Shown piece by piece: positions 27,130 through 35,342 of a stretch of DNA of 64,000 nt. The translations under genes were made by a program, and so were the position numbers. The DNA lies in the NCBI GenBank assembly GCA_958408685.1, contig CATYLC010000008.1, forward strand, positions 1 through 64,000, in the 5' to 3' direction. Below the pieces are notes generated by a model. It worked only from the letters and a program-made list of their open reading frames with translations, was not told the origin of the DNA and searched no databases. Every line of letters starts with the position of its first letter. Position 1 is the first letter of the stretch. This DNA comes from an uncultured Collinsella sp. (GTDB taxonomy: Bacteria > Actinomycetota > Coriobacteriia > Coriobacteriales > Coriobacteriaceae).

Positions 27130-27420
27130 ATGTTCCAGGCTGGAGATGTCGTCGAGACCGATTTCGAAGGATTTCTGAAGCTGCTGCGTTCCAAGACGCG
27201 CGCTTTCGTGTCGATCAACGATCACGAGTACTACATCACGCACACCGATGGCTATTGGCGTGTTCAGGATTGCGAGGCCCTCAACGACAAGGGCCACTTT
27301 ACTGACTGCTCTGAGTTGGTCAACACGGTCTGCGAGGTCGTCGAGCTGCCGTGGATTGCCGGCAAGAGCCTGCATGACAGCTTCTCGGGCGCTACGGTCT
27401 ATGAGGCCGTCGCCGCTTAA
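27130..27420 (+). CDS. small conserved-looking protein of unknown function
   Basis: A 96-residue soluble protein. It begins MFQAGDVVETDFEGFLKLL and holds NDHEYYITHTDGYWRVQDCE and a cysteine-containing ELVNTVCEVVELPW segment. No signal peptide, membrane helix or familiar motif is seen. AGGAGG lies eight bases before the ATG and a strong terminator follows, so it is a well-expressed single-gene unit. The family is not recognised. Confidence 0.7.
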   Translation: MFQAGDVVETDFEGFLKLLRSKTRAFVSINDHEYYITHTDGYWRVQDCEALNDKGHFTDCSELVNTVCEVVELPWIAGKSLHDSFSGATVYEAVAA

Positions 27421-27445
27421 CAGCCAACACTCGATATTCTCTCGC

Positions 27446-27484
27446 AACCGCCGGCGCCGCCCCCGCGCCGGCGGTCTTTTTTGT
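27446..27484 (+). terminator. terminator of the small orphan gene
   Basis: ACCGCCGGCG and CGCCGGCGGT pair and are followed by CTTTTTTG. Confidence 0.85.
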
Positions 27485-27532
27485 CGATATGCTTATGTAG
27501 AGCCGACCATAAACAACGAGCTTATCGACGAT

Positions 27533-27583
27533 AGTCAAAACTCGGACTAATGTAGAGATATTAATTGGTCAAAACTCGGACTA
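27533..27583. promoter_or_regulatory. duplicated operator upstream of marR
   Basis: GTCAAAACTCGGACTA occurs twice, at 27534-27549 and 27568-27583. Each copy contains a TAGTC/GACTA-like dyad (the second reads GGTC/GACTA). The copies start 34 bases apart, about three helical turns, flanking an AT-rich stretch that could hold the -10 box. This suits autoregulation by the MarR protein. Confidence 0.6.
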
Positions 27584-27599
27584 TCGAATGGTGGGAGAG

Positions 27600-28001
27600 A
27601 TGAATAGTGCAGTTAGCCCGGTCGATTTCGACTGGATGCTCGTCGACACGAGTGCGGCGGGCGGAAGCGTTGCCGTGAGTCGGCTGACGAGTGAATGGTT
27701 CTACAGCAAACAGACCATCAATTCGGCGATTAAGACGCTTAGGGCGCGAGGGCTTGCGACGTTGGAGTTTGCCGAGGGTAGTCGTAAGAACAAGGTTGTG
27801 CGACTGACCGAAGAAGGCGTGCGGTTTGCCAAGCGCTACGCGTTGCCGGCGCAAAAAGCCGAGCAACAGGCATTCGAAGCGCTCGAGCCGTGGGAACAGC
27901 GCGAGATCATGCGCTTGGTTGGTAAGTTCTCCAATGTTCTTAACGAAGAGTGCGAGGCATTTAAACGGCAAGTGGCTGCCGAGAACGAGACTGACGAATA
28001 G
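27600..28001 (+). CDS. MarR-family transcriptional regulator
   Basis: A 133-residue winged-helix regulator. The recognition region is SRLTSEWFYSKQTINSAIKT with the wing LEFAEGSRKNKVVRLTEEG. A long C-terminal helix (AEQQAFEALEPWEQREIMRL) is for dimerisation. The N-terminal helix is shorter than in typical MarR proteins. The ATG at 27600 follows GGGAG; an ATG four codons upstream is less likely. It lies 14 bases ahead of an ABC exporter pair, which it probably represses together with itself until a toxic ligand binds. Confidence 0.88.
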   Translation: MNSAVSPVDFDWMLVDTSAAGGSVAVSRLTSEWFYSKQTINSAIKTLRARGLATLEFAEGSRKNKVVRLTEEGVRFAKRYALPAQKAEQQAFEALEPWEQREIMRLVGKFSNVLNEECEAFKRQVAAENETDE

Positions 28002-28015
28002 GGCGAGGGGGACAC

Positions 28016-29752
28016 ATGCGACTCTTAATGAGGTTTATGAGGCCGTACCGCGGTCTGATTGCGGTGACGCTGTTTGCGGTGCTGATAGATAACGTCGGTA
28101 CGCTGTTGGTTCCCACGATGCTGGCGAACATGGTCAACACCGGTATTACCACGGGCGATGTCGACTATATTTTACGCAACGGCCTGTACATGCTTATCGC
28201 GACCGGCATGGCCAGCGGCGGCACGGTGTTGGGCTGCTATCTTTCGGCGCGCCTGGCCGCCAACGTGGCCTGCGATATCCGCAATGCCGTGTACGACAAG
28301 TCGCTCGAGCTGTCCGCCAGCGACTTTGAGCGCTTTGGCACGGGTTCGATGATCACGCGCTCGCTCAACGACATCAACGTGATTCAGCAAGCTGTCCTTC
28401 AGACGATTCAGTTGGTGCTGCCGGTGCCGTTCTTGGCCGTGGCGGGCATCATCTTTGCCTGGTTTATCGATCCTGCCATGGGCACGCTGCTGGGCGTGGT
28501 GGTTGCGATCGTGCTGGTGGCGGCGGTCTTTACCGTTGCCAACGCCGCGCCGATCTTTATGCGCCTGCAGAGCTTTATCGACCGCATGAACGTGGTGCTG
28601 CGCGAAAACATCGTGGGCGTGCGCGTCATCCGTGCGTTTAACAAGGAGCGTCACGAGGAGCGGCGCCTGGACGAGGTGTTCAGCGACTACGCCGCCAACG
28701 CCATCAAAGTCAACCACCTGTTTGTGGGCCTCGACAGCTCCAGCTTCTTTTTGATGAATATCGCCGAGGTGGCGGTGCTGTGGGTGGGCGGCAACCGCGT
28801 GGGCGTCCATGCCATGCAAATCGGTAGCATCTCGGCCGTGCTGGAGTACGCGATCCTGATCCTGTTCTTTGTGATGATGGCGCAGATGGTGATTCTGACG
28901 CTTCCGCGCGCCGCGGCGTGTCTCAACCGCGCGCAACAGGTGCTCGAAATCGAGCCGAGCATCGTGGACGGCAAGCGCACGCTGGGCACGTGCGCGGCGG
29001 AGTCTGTTGACGGTACCGATGCGGTTGCCGTGTTCGACCATATGTCGTTCCGTTTTGACGATGCCGACGAGGACACCCTGTGCGACCTGAGCTTTGCCTG
29101 TCGTCGTGGCCAGACCACGGCGATTGTGGGCTCGACGGGTTCGGGCAAGTCGACGGTGGCCAAGCTCTTGTTGCGTTTCCACGATGCCACGAAGGGCGCC
29201 ATTCGCCTGAACGGCGTTGACCTGTGCGACCTTTCGCAAGGTGAGATTCGCGGGCATATCGCTTACGTGCCGCAGAAGGCGTGGCTGTTCTCGGGCACCG
29301 TTGCAAGCAACCTGCGCTTTGGGAACGAAGACGCGACTGATGCCGACATGCTCCATGCGCTGGAGGTTGCCCAGAGCACCTTTGTGCTCGACCAGCCGCA
29401 GGGGCTCGATACGCCGGTATCCCAGGGCGGTACGAACTTCTCGGGCGGCCAGCGTCAGCGCCTGGCCATCGCCCGTGCGCTCATGAAGCATGCCGATCTA
29501 TATATCTTCGATGACAGTTTTTCGGCCCTGGACTTTAAGACCGATGCCGCCCTGCGCCATGCGCTGCAGGACGAGACGCGCGATGCCGCGGTGCTCATCA
29601 TCGCGCAGCGTATCTCGACCATTCTGCATGCCGATCAGATCGTGGTGCTCAAAGACGGCGAGATCGTCGGCCTAGGCACGCACGATGAGCTCATGGAAAC
29701 CTGCGAGGTGTACCGCGCTATCGCGGAATCGCAGATGAAGGGAGGTGAGTAG
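28016..29752 (+). CDS. heterodimeric ABC exporter subunit, degenerate-site half
   Basis: ABC exporter half-molecule of 578 residues: six helices to about residue 310, then the nucleotide-binding domain. Walker A is GSTGSGKS at 372-379 and the signature is FSGGQRQRLAIARAL. Walker B reads LYIFDDSFSALD, so Asp500 stands where the catalytic Glu should be. That is the mark of the non-hydrolysing half of asymmetric exporters such as TM287/288 and BmrCD. The partner is the next gene, two bases downstream. The substrate is probably a drug, peptide or lipid. Regulation by the upstream MarR is inferred. Confidence 0.92.
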   Translation: MRLLMRFMRPYRGLIAVTLFAVLIDNVGTLLVPTMLANMVNTGITTGDVDYILRNGLYMLIATGMASGGTVLGCYLSARLAANVACDIRNAVYDKSLELSASDFERFGTGSMITRSLNDINVIQQAVLQTIQLVLPVPFLAVAGIIFAWFIDPAMGTLLGVVVAIVLVAAVFTVANAAPIFMRLQSFIDRMNVVLRENIVGVRVIRAFNKERHEERRLDEVFSDYAANAIKVNHLFVGLDSSSFFLMNIAEVAVLWVGGNRVGVHAMQIGSISAVLEYAILILFFVMMAQMVILTLPRAAACLNRAQQVLEIEPSIVDGKRTLGTCAAESVDGTDAVAVFDHMSFRFDDADEDTLCDLSFACRRGQTTAIVGSTGSGKSTVAKLLLRFHDATKGAIRLNGVDLCDLSQGEIRGHIAYVPQKAWLFSGTVASNLRFGNEDATDADMLHALEVAQSTFVLDQPQGLDTPVSQGGTNFSGGQRQRLAIARALMKHADLYIFDDSFSALDFKTDAALRHALQDETRDAAVLIIAQRISTILHADQIVVLKDGEIVGLGTHDELMETCEVYRAIAESQMKGGE

Positions 29753-29753
29753 C

Positions 29754-31754
29754 ATGACCGAGGAGCTCAAAAAGCAGGGCATTGCTGATGACGCCGCGGT
29801 TGCAGAGACAGCCGAGGAGACGGACGCCACGTCCGACCTGGACGAAGCCGCCAAGGCAGCCGAGCGCGAGGCTCGCCGCCAGGCACTCTACGAGGAAAAC
29901 GAACGTGCCGAGGACGAGCGTGCCCGCGCCGAGGCAGAGCGCATGCGCGATGTGGACGACGAGGACGAGGACGAGACGCCTCGGGATACCTGGGCGACGG
30001 TGCGCCGCCTGTGGAGTGAGGCTGCCGGCGACCATTGGCGCTTCTATATCGTGTTCGCGAGCATTGTGTTCTATGTCATCTTTAACACCGCCGCGCCGGC
30101 ATATAGCGCCCGCGTGATCGATGAGCTGTGGGGCCACATTCAGGTGGCGTTTGCCAACGACACCACTTTCAGCATCACCTGGGAGAACTGCGGCAAGACC
30201 ATTTTCGTCTACTTTATGATCTGGACTGCCGCTGCCTCGTTCTATGCGCTCCAGAGCTTTTTGATGTCGAGCGTCGCTGAGCGTCTCAATCTGCGCCTGC
30301 GCAACCGCATCGCGCAAAAGCTCAACCGTCTGCCGCTCGCCTATTTTGACGCGCATCGTCCCGGCGAGGTCGTCAGCCGCGCGACCAACGACCTGGACAA
30401 GATGTCCGAGAGCATGCAGCGCGGATTGCTGCAGCTGCTCGTGTCGATCGGCACGGTTGTTGGTGCTGTGAGCGTGATGTTCGTGTTCAGCGTGCAGCTT
30501 ACGCTCGTCTTTCTGTTCTTTACGGCACTGTCGCTGCTGGTGACGAAGGTCGTCTCGCGCCGCACACACGATGTGACGGGCGAGCGCCAGGAGTGGGTGT
30601 CCAAGATTACGAGTGCGGTCGAGGAAGGCTATTCGGGCCGTCTGGTGATCCGCGCGTTTAACCGCGAACGCCAAAGTTCTGCCGAGGTGCACCAGGCCTC
30701 GGGCGAGCTGGCACGCGTGAGTGCCAAGGCCGACTTTATGATCAATGCCGTCGGCCCTGCGGTGCGCTTTATCGGCCGTTTGGCGCAGATCGTGATCGCG
30801 CTGGTGGGCTGCAGCATGCTGGTTGCCGGTCACATGACCGTCGGCGTGTTCCAGGCGTTCTTCCAGTTTATCTACGAGGCGTCCGAACCCATGACGCAGC
30901 TGTCGTTTACCTTCAACTCGCTGCAGAGCGCGTTGGCGAGTGCGGAGCGCGTGTTCGACCTGCTCGATGAGCCCGAGATGGAGGCCGATCCGCTGCCGGA
31001 CGAGGCCGCCAAGCTGCCGGGTCGCGTTGAGGGTCGCGTCTCCTTTGAGCACGTGCGCTTTGGTTATTCGCCCGACAAGCCGCTTATGCACGACGTGTCG
31101 TTTACCGCCGAGCCGGGCCAGAAGATTGCCGTGGTGGGAACCACGGGCGCGGGCAAGACGACGCTCATCAACCTGCTCATGCGCTTCTACGAGATTGACG
31201 GCGGGCGTATTACGCTCGACGGCGTGGATACGAGCCGCATGGACCGCGGCGAGCTACGGCAGCAGTTTGGCATGGTGCTGCAGGACGCCTGGCTGTTCGA
31301 TGGCACGATTGCCGAAAACATCGCCTACGGCTGTCCCGAGGCGACGCGTGAGGAGATCGTGGCGGCTGCGCGCGCCGCGCAGGTCGACTTCTTTGTGCGC
31401 ACCATGCCGCAGGGCTACGACACGCGCGTGGCCAACGATGCCGAAAGCATCAGCCAGGGCCAGCGTCAGCTGCTGACCATCGCACGCGTGCTGCTCAACA
31501 ACCCGGCGATTCTCATCCTGGACGAGGCGACCTCAAGCGTGGACACGCGTACCGAGCTTGCCATCGGCCGTGCCATGGATGCGCTTATGCGCGGGCGCAC
31601 GAGCTTTGTGATCGCACACCGCCTGTCGACGATTGTGGATGCCGACCTGATCTTGGTCATGGATCACGGCAACATTATCGAGCAGGGCACGCATAAGGAG
31701 CTGCTGGCTGCCGAGGGTGCCTACGCCGACCTCTACTTGAGCCAGTTCGCATAA
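29754..31754 (+). CDS. heterodimeric ABC exporter subunit, catalytic half
   Basis: Partner half of 666 residues. The first 80 residues are a highly charged, Glu/Ala-rich, probably helical cytoplasmic extension not found in the first subunit. Transmembrane helices follow to about residue 395. Walker A begins at residue 462 (GTTGAGKTT). Walker B ILILDEATSSVD has the catalytic E591. The signature is ISQGQRQLL, with Gln for the first Gly, so the sound ATP site pairs this Walker region with the partner's FSGGQ. GGAGG precedes the ATG at 29754. The stop is directly followed by a dispersed palindrome. Confidence 0.92.
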   Translation: MTEELKKQGIADDAAVAETAEETDATSDLDEAAKAAEREARRQALYEENERAEDERARAEAERMRDVDDEDEDETPRDTWATVRRLWSEAAGDHWRFYIVFASIVFYVIFNTAAPAYSARVIDELWGHIQVAFANDTTFSITWENCGKTIFVYFMIWTAAASFYALQSFLMSSVAERLNLRLRNRIAQKLNRLPLAYFDAHRPGEVVSRATNDLDKMSESMQRGLLQLLVSIGTVVGAVSVMFVFSVQLTLVFLFFTALSLLVTKVVSRRTHDVTGERQEWVSKITSAVEEGYSGRLVIRAFNRERQSSAEVHQASGELARVSAKADFMINAVGPAVRFIGRLAQIVIALVGCSMLVAGHMTVGVFQAFFQFIYEASEPMTQLSFTFNSLQSALASAERVFDLLDEPEMEADPLPDEAAKLPGRVEGRVSFEHVRFGYSPDKPLMHDVSFTAEPGQKIAVVGTTGAGKTTLINLLMRFYEIDGGRITLDGVDTSRMDRGELRQQFGMVLQDAWLFDGTIAENIAYGCPEATREEIVAAARAAQVDFFVRTMPQGYDTRVANDAESISQGQRQLLTIARVLLNNPAILILDEATSSVDTRTELAIGRAMDALMRGRTSFVIAHRLSTIVDADLILVMDHGNIIEQGTHKELLAAEGAYADLYLSQFA

Positions 31755-31786
31755 TGTGACAAAGGGACAGTCCCACATGTCACATC
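31755..31786. repeat. TGTGACA palindrome, GGGACAG type, copy 1
   Basis: ATGTGACA and TGTCACAT frame AAGGGACAGTCCCACA. It starts at the ABC gene's stop codon. Related palindromes are at 49061-49093 and 62432-62462. Confidence 0.75.
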
Positions 31787-31793
31787 AAAAAGA

Positions 31794-31831
31794 AAGGCGC
31801 GCCGGGGATGAATTCCCTGGCGCGCCTTTGC
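31794..31831. terminator. terminator between ABC exporter and cysE
   Basis: AAAGGCGCGCC and GGCGCGCCTTT pair, extended by GGGA/TCCC, between convergent genes. Confidence 0.8.
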
Positions 31832-31866
31832 GTTGATGCCGATGTCGTTTTGTGCCGTCTGCGTTC

Positions 31867-32571
31867 CTAGCGCTCGTCAACGAGCTTGGCGACGAGGGCC
31901 TTGAGCTCGGCCACCTCTCGCTCGAGTTCTTTGACGCGGCGGGCATTCTCGGTGATGCCCTGGCGGTTGAGGGCACTCTGCTCGGCGGCGTCATCGGGCA
32001 TGTACTCGCGATGCTGCTTGGCATCGAAGCTCTCCTCGAACACGCGGCAGCCGTTGCGTTTGATGATGCGTCCCGGCACGCCCACGACGGTGCAGTTGTC
32101 GGGCACGTCCTTGACGACAACCGAGTTGCCGCCGATTTTGACGTTGTTGCCGATGCGGATGTTGCCGAGCACCTTGGCACCCGTGCCCACGGTGACGTTG
32201 TTGCCCAGGGTGGGGTGGCGTTTGCCGGTCTCGTTGCCGGTACCGCCGAGCGTGACGCCCTGATAGAGCACGCAGTTGTCGCCCACAATGGTGGTCTCGC
32301 CGATGACGACGCCCATGGCGTGGTCGATAAAGAAGTGCTTGCCGATCTGTGCGGCGGGATGAATCTCGACGCCGGTGATATGACGGGTGATTTGCGAGAG
32401 CACGCGGGCGAGCGAGCGATGTCCATGCTCCCACAGCCAGTGCTCGGGCACGTGGTTCCACTTGGCGTGCAGGCCAGGATAGGAAAGGAAGATGACCAGA
32501 CCGTTTTGCGCGGCGGGGTCCTGCGCCTGGACGGTCTTGATGTCCTCGCGAATGGTATTGATAAAGCTCAC
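31867..32571 (-). CDS. cysE: serine O-acetyltransferase
   Basis: First enzyme of cysteine synthesis, moving acetyl from acetyl-CoA to serine. The 234-residue form has the N-terminal helical domain (INTIREDIKTVQAQDPAA), then the left-handed beta-helix with hexapeptide repeats. Motifs include GVEIHPAAQIGKHFFIDHAM, VLYQGVTLGGTG and KRHPTLGNNVTVG. The C-terminus carries an added coiled-coil (ARRVKELEREVAELKALVAK) not usual in CysE. The start is taken as GTG at 32571 because GGGAGGG lies just upstream. An ATG 25 codons further has no ribosome site and would overlap the likely promoter. No cysK is adjacent. Confidence 0.88.
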   Translation of the reverse strand: MSFINTIREDIKTVQAQDPAAQNGLVIFLSYPGLHAKWNHVPEHWLWEHGHRSLARVLSQITRHITGVEIHPAAQIGKHFFIDHAMGVVIGETTIVGDNCVLYQGVTLGGTGNETGKRHPTLGNNVTVGTGAKVLGNIRIGNNVKIGGNSVVVKDVPDNCTVVGVPGRIIKRNGCRVFEESFDAKQHREYMPDDAAEQSALNRQGITENARRVKELEREVAELKALVAKLVDER

Positions 32572-32794
32572 CGGCCGCCCTCCCTTAGCGCCATGGCAAT
32601 GCGATTCAATAAAGTATAGCGATTCGCTAGGGATTAAAAAGGACAATCTTGGCGGCTTTGCGCTACAAGTGTCAGTTATGCAAACTTGCTGGTAATGGAG
32701 TCATGCTTTTGTGGGGTTGCGCACGAGGGGGCACCGCAACCGTATACTGGTCAACTTGGACGTATCCGCGCCCACAACTGAGAGGTTTTACTTC

Positions 32795-33433
32795 ATGGGT
32801 TTCATCAATTTTATTGCCGAGCTGCTTAAGGACCCGCGCACCGCGATCGCCAGCTGGATCGCCGCCGGCCCGCTTATGGCCTACGGCTGCGTATTCCTGA
32901 TCATCTTTATCGAGACGGGCGTGGTGTTCTTCCCGTTCCTTCCCGGTGATTCGCTGCTGTTCGCCTCGGGTTTCTTTGCCCACAACGGCGGCTTTAACAT
33001 CGTGGCGCTTCTGGCCACCGCATGGGCCGCTGCCATTTTGGGCGATCAGTGCAACTTTATGATCGGTCACTTCTTTGGCCGCAAGATCATCGCTTCGGGC
33101 AAGGTCAAGGCCATGACGCCCGAGCGCATCAAAAAGTCCGAGGACTTCTTGGACAAGTGGGGTCACCTGGCCATCTTCCTGGGTCGCTTCTTCCCGTTTA
33201 TCCGCACCTTTGTGCCCTTTATCGCTGGCATGGGCGGCATGCACTGGCGCAACTTTGTCGTCTTTAACGTGCTGGGCGGCATTACCTGGTCGACGGTCTT
33301 TACGCTGCTGGGCTACTTCTTTGGCGGCATTCCCTTTGTGCAGGAGCACTTTGAGCTGCTGATTATCGGCATCGTTGCCGTGTCGATCATCCCGACCGTG
33401 GTCGGTCTGGTTAAGGCCAAGCTGGGTAAATAG
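32795..33433 (+). CDS. DedA-family membrane protein
   Basis: A 212-residue integral membrane protein of the DedA/SNARE-associated (VTT) family, linked in bacteria to undecaprenyl-phosphate or phospholipid translocation. It shows the hallmark FIETGVVFFPFLPGDSLLF, GDQCNFMIGHFFGR, and GRFFPFIRTFVPFIAGMGGM with the functional arginines. About five helices are present. The ATG at 32795 has GAGAGG upstream; a longer frame from 32711 is rejected. It is divergent from cysE and closed by a terminator. Confidence 0.92.
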   Translation: MGFINFIAELLKDPRTAIASWIAAGPLMAYGCVFLIIFIETGVVFFPFLPGDSLLFASGFFAHNGGFNIVALLATAWAAAILGDQCNFMIGHFFGRKIIASGKVKAMTPERIKKSEDFLDKWGHLAIFLGRFFPFIRTFVPFIAGMGGMHWRNFVVFNVLGGITWSTVFTLLGYFFGGIPFVQEHFELLIIGIVAVSIIPTVVGLVKAKLGK

Positions 33434-33471
33434 AACGCCTAGCTCGAGCCAGCGCGCAGACCGTACAGTTG

Positions 33472-33507
33472 AGGCCCGTCACCGCTTACGGTGGCGGGCC
33501 TTTTTGC
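33472..33507 (+). terminator. DedA gene terminator
   Basis: AGGCCCGTCACCGC pairs with GGTGGCGGGCCT (one bulge) around TTAC, followed by TTTTGC. Confidence 0.8.
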
Positions 33508-33524
33508 TTCGGTCAAATGAAAAT

Positions 33525-33541
33525 ACTTTACTTAGTTAAAG
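33525..33541. promoter_or_regulatory. operator candidate upstream of ilvE
   Basis: ACTTTACTTAGTTAAAG differs from the ABC-operon palindrome at 10806-10822 by one base pair in the middle. It lies about 30 bases before a TACAAT -10 candidate (33572-33577), so its role here may differ from that at the ABC operon. Confidence 0.45.
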
Positions 33542-33571
33542 AAAAGCGTTTTATCAGACGCGTGCGGGGAG

Positions 33572-33577
33572 TACAAT
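33572..33577 (+). promoter_or_regulatory. candidate -10 box of ilvE
   Basis: TACAAT lies 154 bases before the ilvE start, which implies a long leader. Inside that leader a 14-codon frame (33612-33656) reads MLLACPVRLYAPGV. Confidence 0.35.
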
Positions 33578-33730
33578 CTCGTGCATGCGAATCGACGTGC
33601 CATCGGCTTTGATGCTGCTCGCGTGTCCCGTCCGGCTCTACGCTCCGGGCGTGTGACGTTGCGACGCGGTCGGCCTCGGTCCTTGCGTGCGGGTTCGCGA
33701 GTATGCAACTGTGTATGTAAGGAGCGACAT

Positions 33731-34783
33731 ATGACTGTCGAGAAGAAGGATATCGATTGGGGTAGCCTCGGCTTTGGCTACATGAAGACCGATTACAGCT
33801 ACGAGGCTCATTGGAAGGATGGCGAGTGGGACGAGGGCGGCCTGACCACCGACCACACCCTGCATGTCTCCGAGTGCGGCGGTATCTTCCATTACTGCCA
33901 GGAGGTCTTTGAGGGCCTGAAGGCCTACACCGCCGAGGACGGCAGCATCGTCTGCTTCCGTCCCGACATGAACGCTGAGCGTATGTATAACTCTGCCCAG
34001 CGCCTCGAGATGCCCCCGTTTCCCAAGGACAAGTTCGTTGAGGCCGTCAAGCAGGTCGTTTCTGCCAACGCCGCCTGGGTTCCGCCCTTCGGTTCCGGCG
34101 CGACCCTGTACGTGCGTCCGTTTATGATCGGCTCCGGTGACGTGATCGGCGTGGCTCCCGCTCCTGAGTACACGTTCCGCATTCTCGTGACCCCGGTCGG
34201 TCCGTACTTTAAGGGTGGCCTCAAGCCCGTCAAGCTGCGCGTTTCCGAGTATGACCGCGCGGCACCGCACGGCACCGGCAACATCAAGGCCGGCCTGAAC
34301 TACGCCATGTCCCTCAAGCCCACGATGGAGGCCCATCGCGAGGGCTATGCCGAGAATCTGTATCTCGACTCCGAGTCCCGCACCTATGTCGAGGAGACCG
34401 GTGGCGCCAACGTCCTGTTCGTGAAGGAGGACGGCACCCTCGTCGTTCCTCAGTCGCACACCGACTCCATCCTGCCCTCTATCACCCGTCGTTCGCTCGT
34501 TCAGGTTGCTCAGGACCTGGGCATGACCGTCGACCAGCGTCCCGTCGAGTGGGCCGAGGTCAAGGCCGGCACCTTTGTGGAGTGCGGCCTGTGCGGCACC
34601 GCTGCCGTCATCTCTCCGGTTGGCGAAATCGACAACAAGGTTTACGGCGCCGACGAGACCGTGACCTTCCCGGCTGGCTACACCGAGATCGGCCCTGTGA
34701 TGAAGAAGCTCCGCGAGACTCTGACCGGCATCCAGTCTGGTGCTGTCGAGGACAAGCACAACTGGGTTTACACCGTCGCGTAA
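33731..34783 (+). CDS. ilvE: branched-chain amino-acid aminotransferase
   Basis: Fold-type IV PLP enzyme of 350 residues that interconverts branched-chain amino acids with their 2-oxo acids. GGIFHYCQEVFEGLKAY, LYVRPFMIGSGDVIG and GNIKAGLNYAMSL (with the PLP lysine) identify the BCAT family. ETGGANVLFV and ECGLCGTAAVISPVG bind the cofactor phosphate and substrate. GGAG precedes the ATG at 33731; the open frame continues 50 codons upstream without a plausible start. Codon use is strongly biased, suggesting high expression. Confidence 0.95.
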   Translation: MTVEKKDIDWGSLGFGYMKTDYSYEAHWKDGEWDEGGLTTDHTLHVSECGGIFHYCQEVFEGLKAYTAEDGSIVCFRPDMNAERMYNSAQRLEMPPFPKDKFVEAVKQVVSANAAWVPPFGSGATLYVRPFMIGSGDVIGVAPAPEYTFRILVTPVGPYFKGGLKPVKLRVSEYDRAAPHGTGNIKAGLNYAMSLKPTMEAHREGYAENLYLDSESRTYVEETGGANVLFVKEDGTLVVPQSHTDSILPSITRRSLVQVAQDLGMTVDQRPVEWAEVKAGTFVECGLCGTAAVISPVGEIDNKVYGADETVTFPAGYTEIGPVMKKLRETLTGIQSGAVEDKHNWVYTVA

Positions 34784-34804
34784 TTAGCCTTTCCTGTCCG
34801 GGCA

Positions 34805-34919
34805 GAGAGCAAGCTCCCTCCCGGCGCGTCCTCGGACATGCAAGAAGCCCTCGCTGCGCACTTCGTGCGGCGAGGGCTTCTTGCGTCCTGCGGAGTGCGC
34901 CGGGAGGGAGCTTGCTCTC
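34805..34919. repeat. nested inverted-repeat element after ilvE
   Basis: Perfect 23-bp outer arms (34805-34827, 34897-34919; core GAGAGCAAGCTCCCTCCCGG) enclose an inner hairpin, GCAAGAAGCCCTCG with CGAGGGCTTCTTGC. GTCCTCGGA and GTCCTGCGGA flank the inner stem. It lies between convergent ilvE and lemA. Confidence 0.8.
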
Positions 34920-34978
34920 CGCCCTGCGGGCTCGGCGATGTCACAACGAACAATAATTAATCTGAATTAAAGATGGTG

Positions 34979-35004
34979 CGCGGCCTTTTAGGCCGCTCTT
35001 TTGT
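34979..35004 (+). terminator. possible ilvE terminator
   Basis: GCGGCC and GGCCGC pair around TTTTA and are followed by TCTTTTGTTTT. Confidence 0.55.
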
Positions 35005-35036
35005 TTTGGTTCGCGCCATGTGGGGGTGGTGGCGAC

Positions 35037-35236
35037 GTGCATTTTTGCGAGTATTCTGCAATCGAAGGCCCCTGCATACCGACCTCGGGCAAAAATCGGG
35101 ATTTCTCGATGTTTTCTACGGATGATGGGCGGGGTTATGGGCTGACAGCGTTTGATTTGCAGGGATATTCGCGGTCTTCGGCATGTATCGTGGCGCCCGA
35201 AGCTCTTGGTTATGTTGAATACTCCTAAAAATGCAC
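35037..35236. repeat. GAGTATTC-ended element, copy 1
   Basis: GTGCATTTTTGCGAGTATTC (35037-35056) and its near-complement (35217-35236, 18 of 20 matches) bound a 200-bp non-coding stretch. The left end with flanking CGAC and TGCAA closely matches the right end of an element at 58575-58790. With the ilvE hairpins it fills the 559-base gap between ilvE and lemA. Confidence 0.7.
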
Positions 35237-35267
35237 GGCGCTTAGAGGGGGACCTTCGCGAAAAAAG

Positions 35268-35306
35268 AAACCGCCCCGTCGAAGTATGCATTCGACGGGG
35301 CGGTTT
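35268..35306. terminator. lemA terminator
   Basis: AAACCGCCCCGTCGAA pairs perfectly with TTCGACGGGGCGGTTT. The A-run at 35261-35267 gives the U-tract for the minus strand. Confidence 0.85.
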
Positions 35307-35342
35307 ATGCATTTGGCCGATTAAGGATGCGCTGCCAAACTA

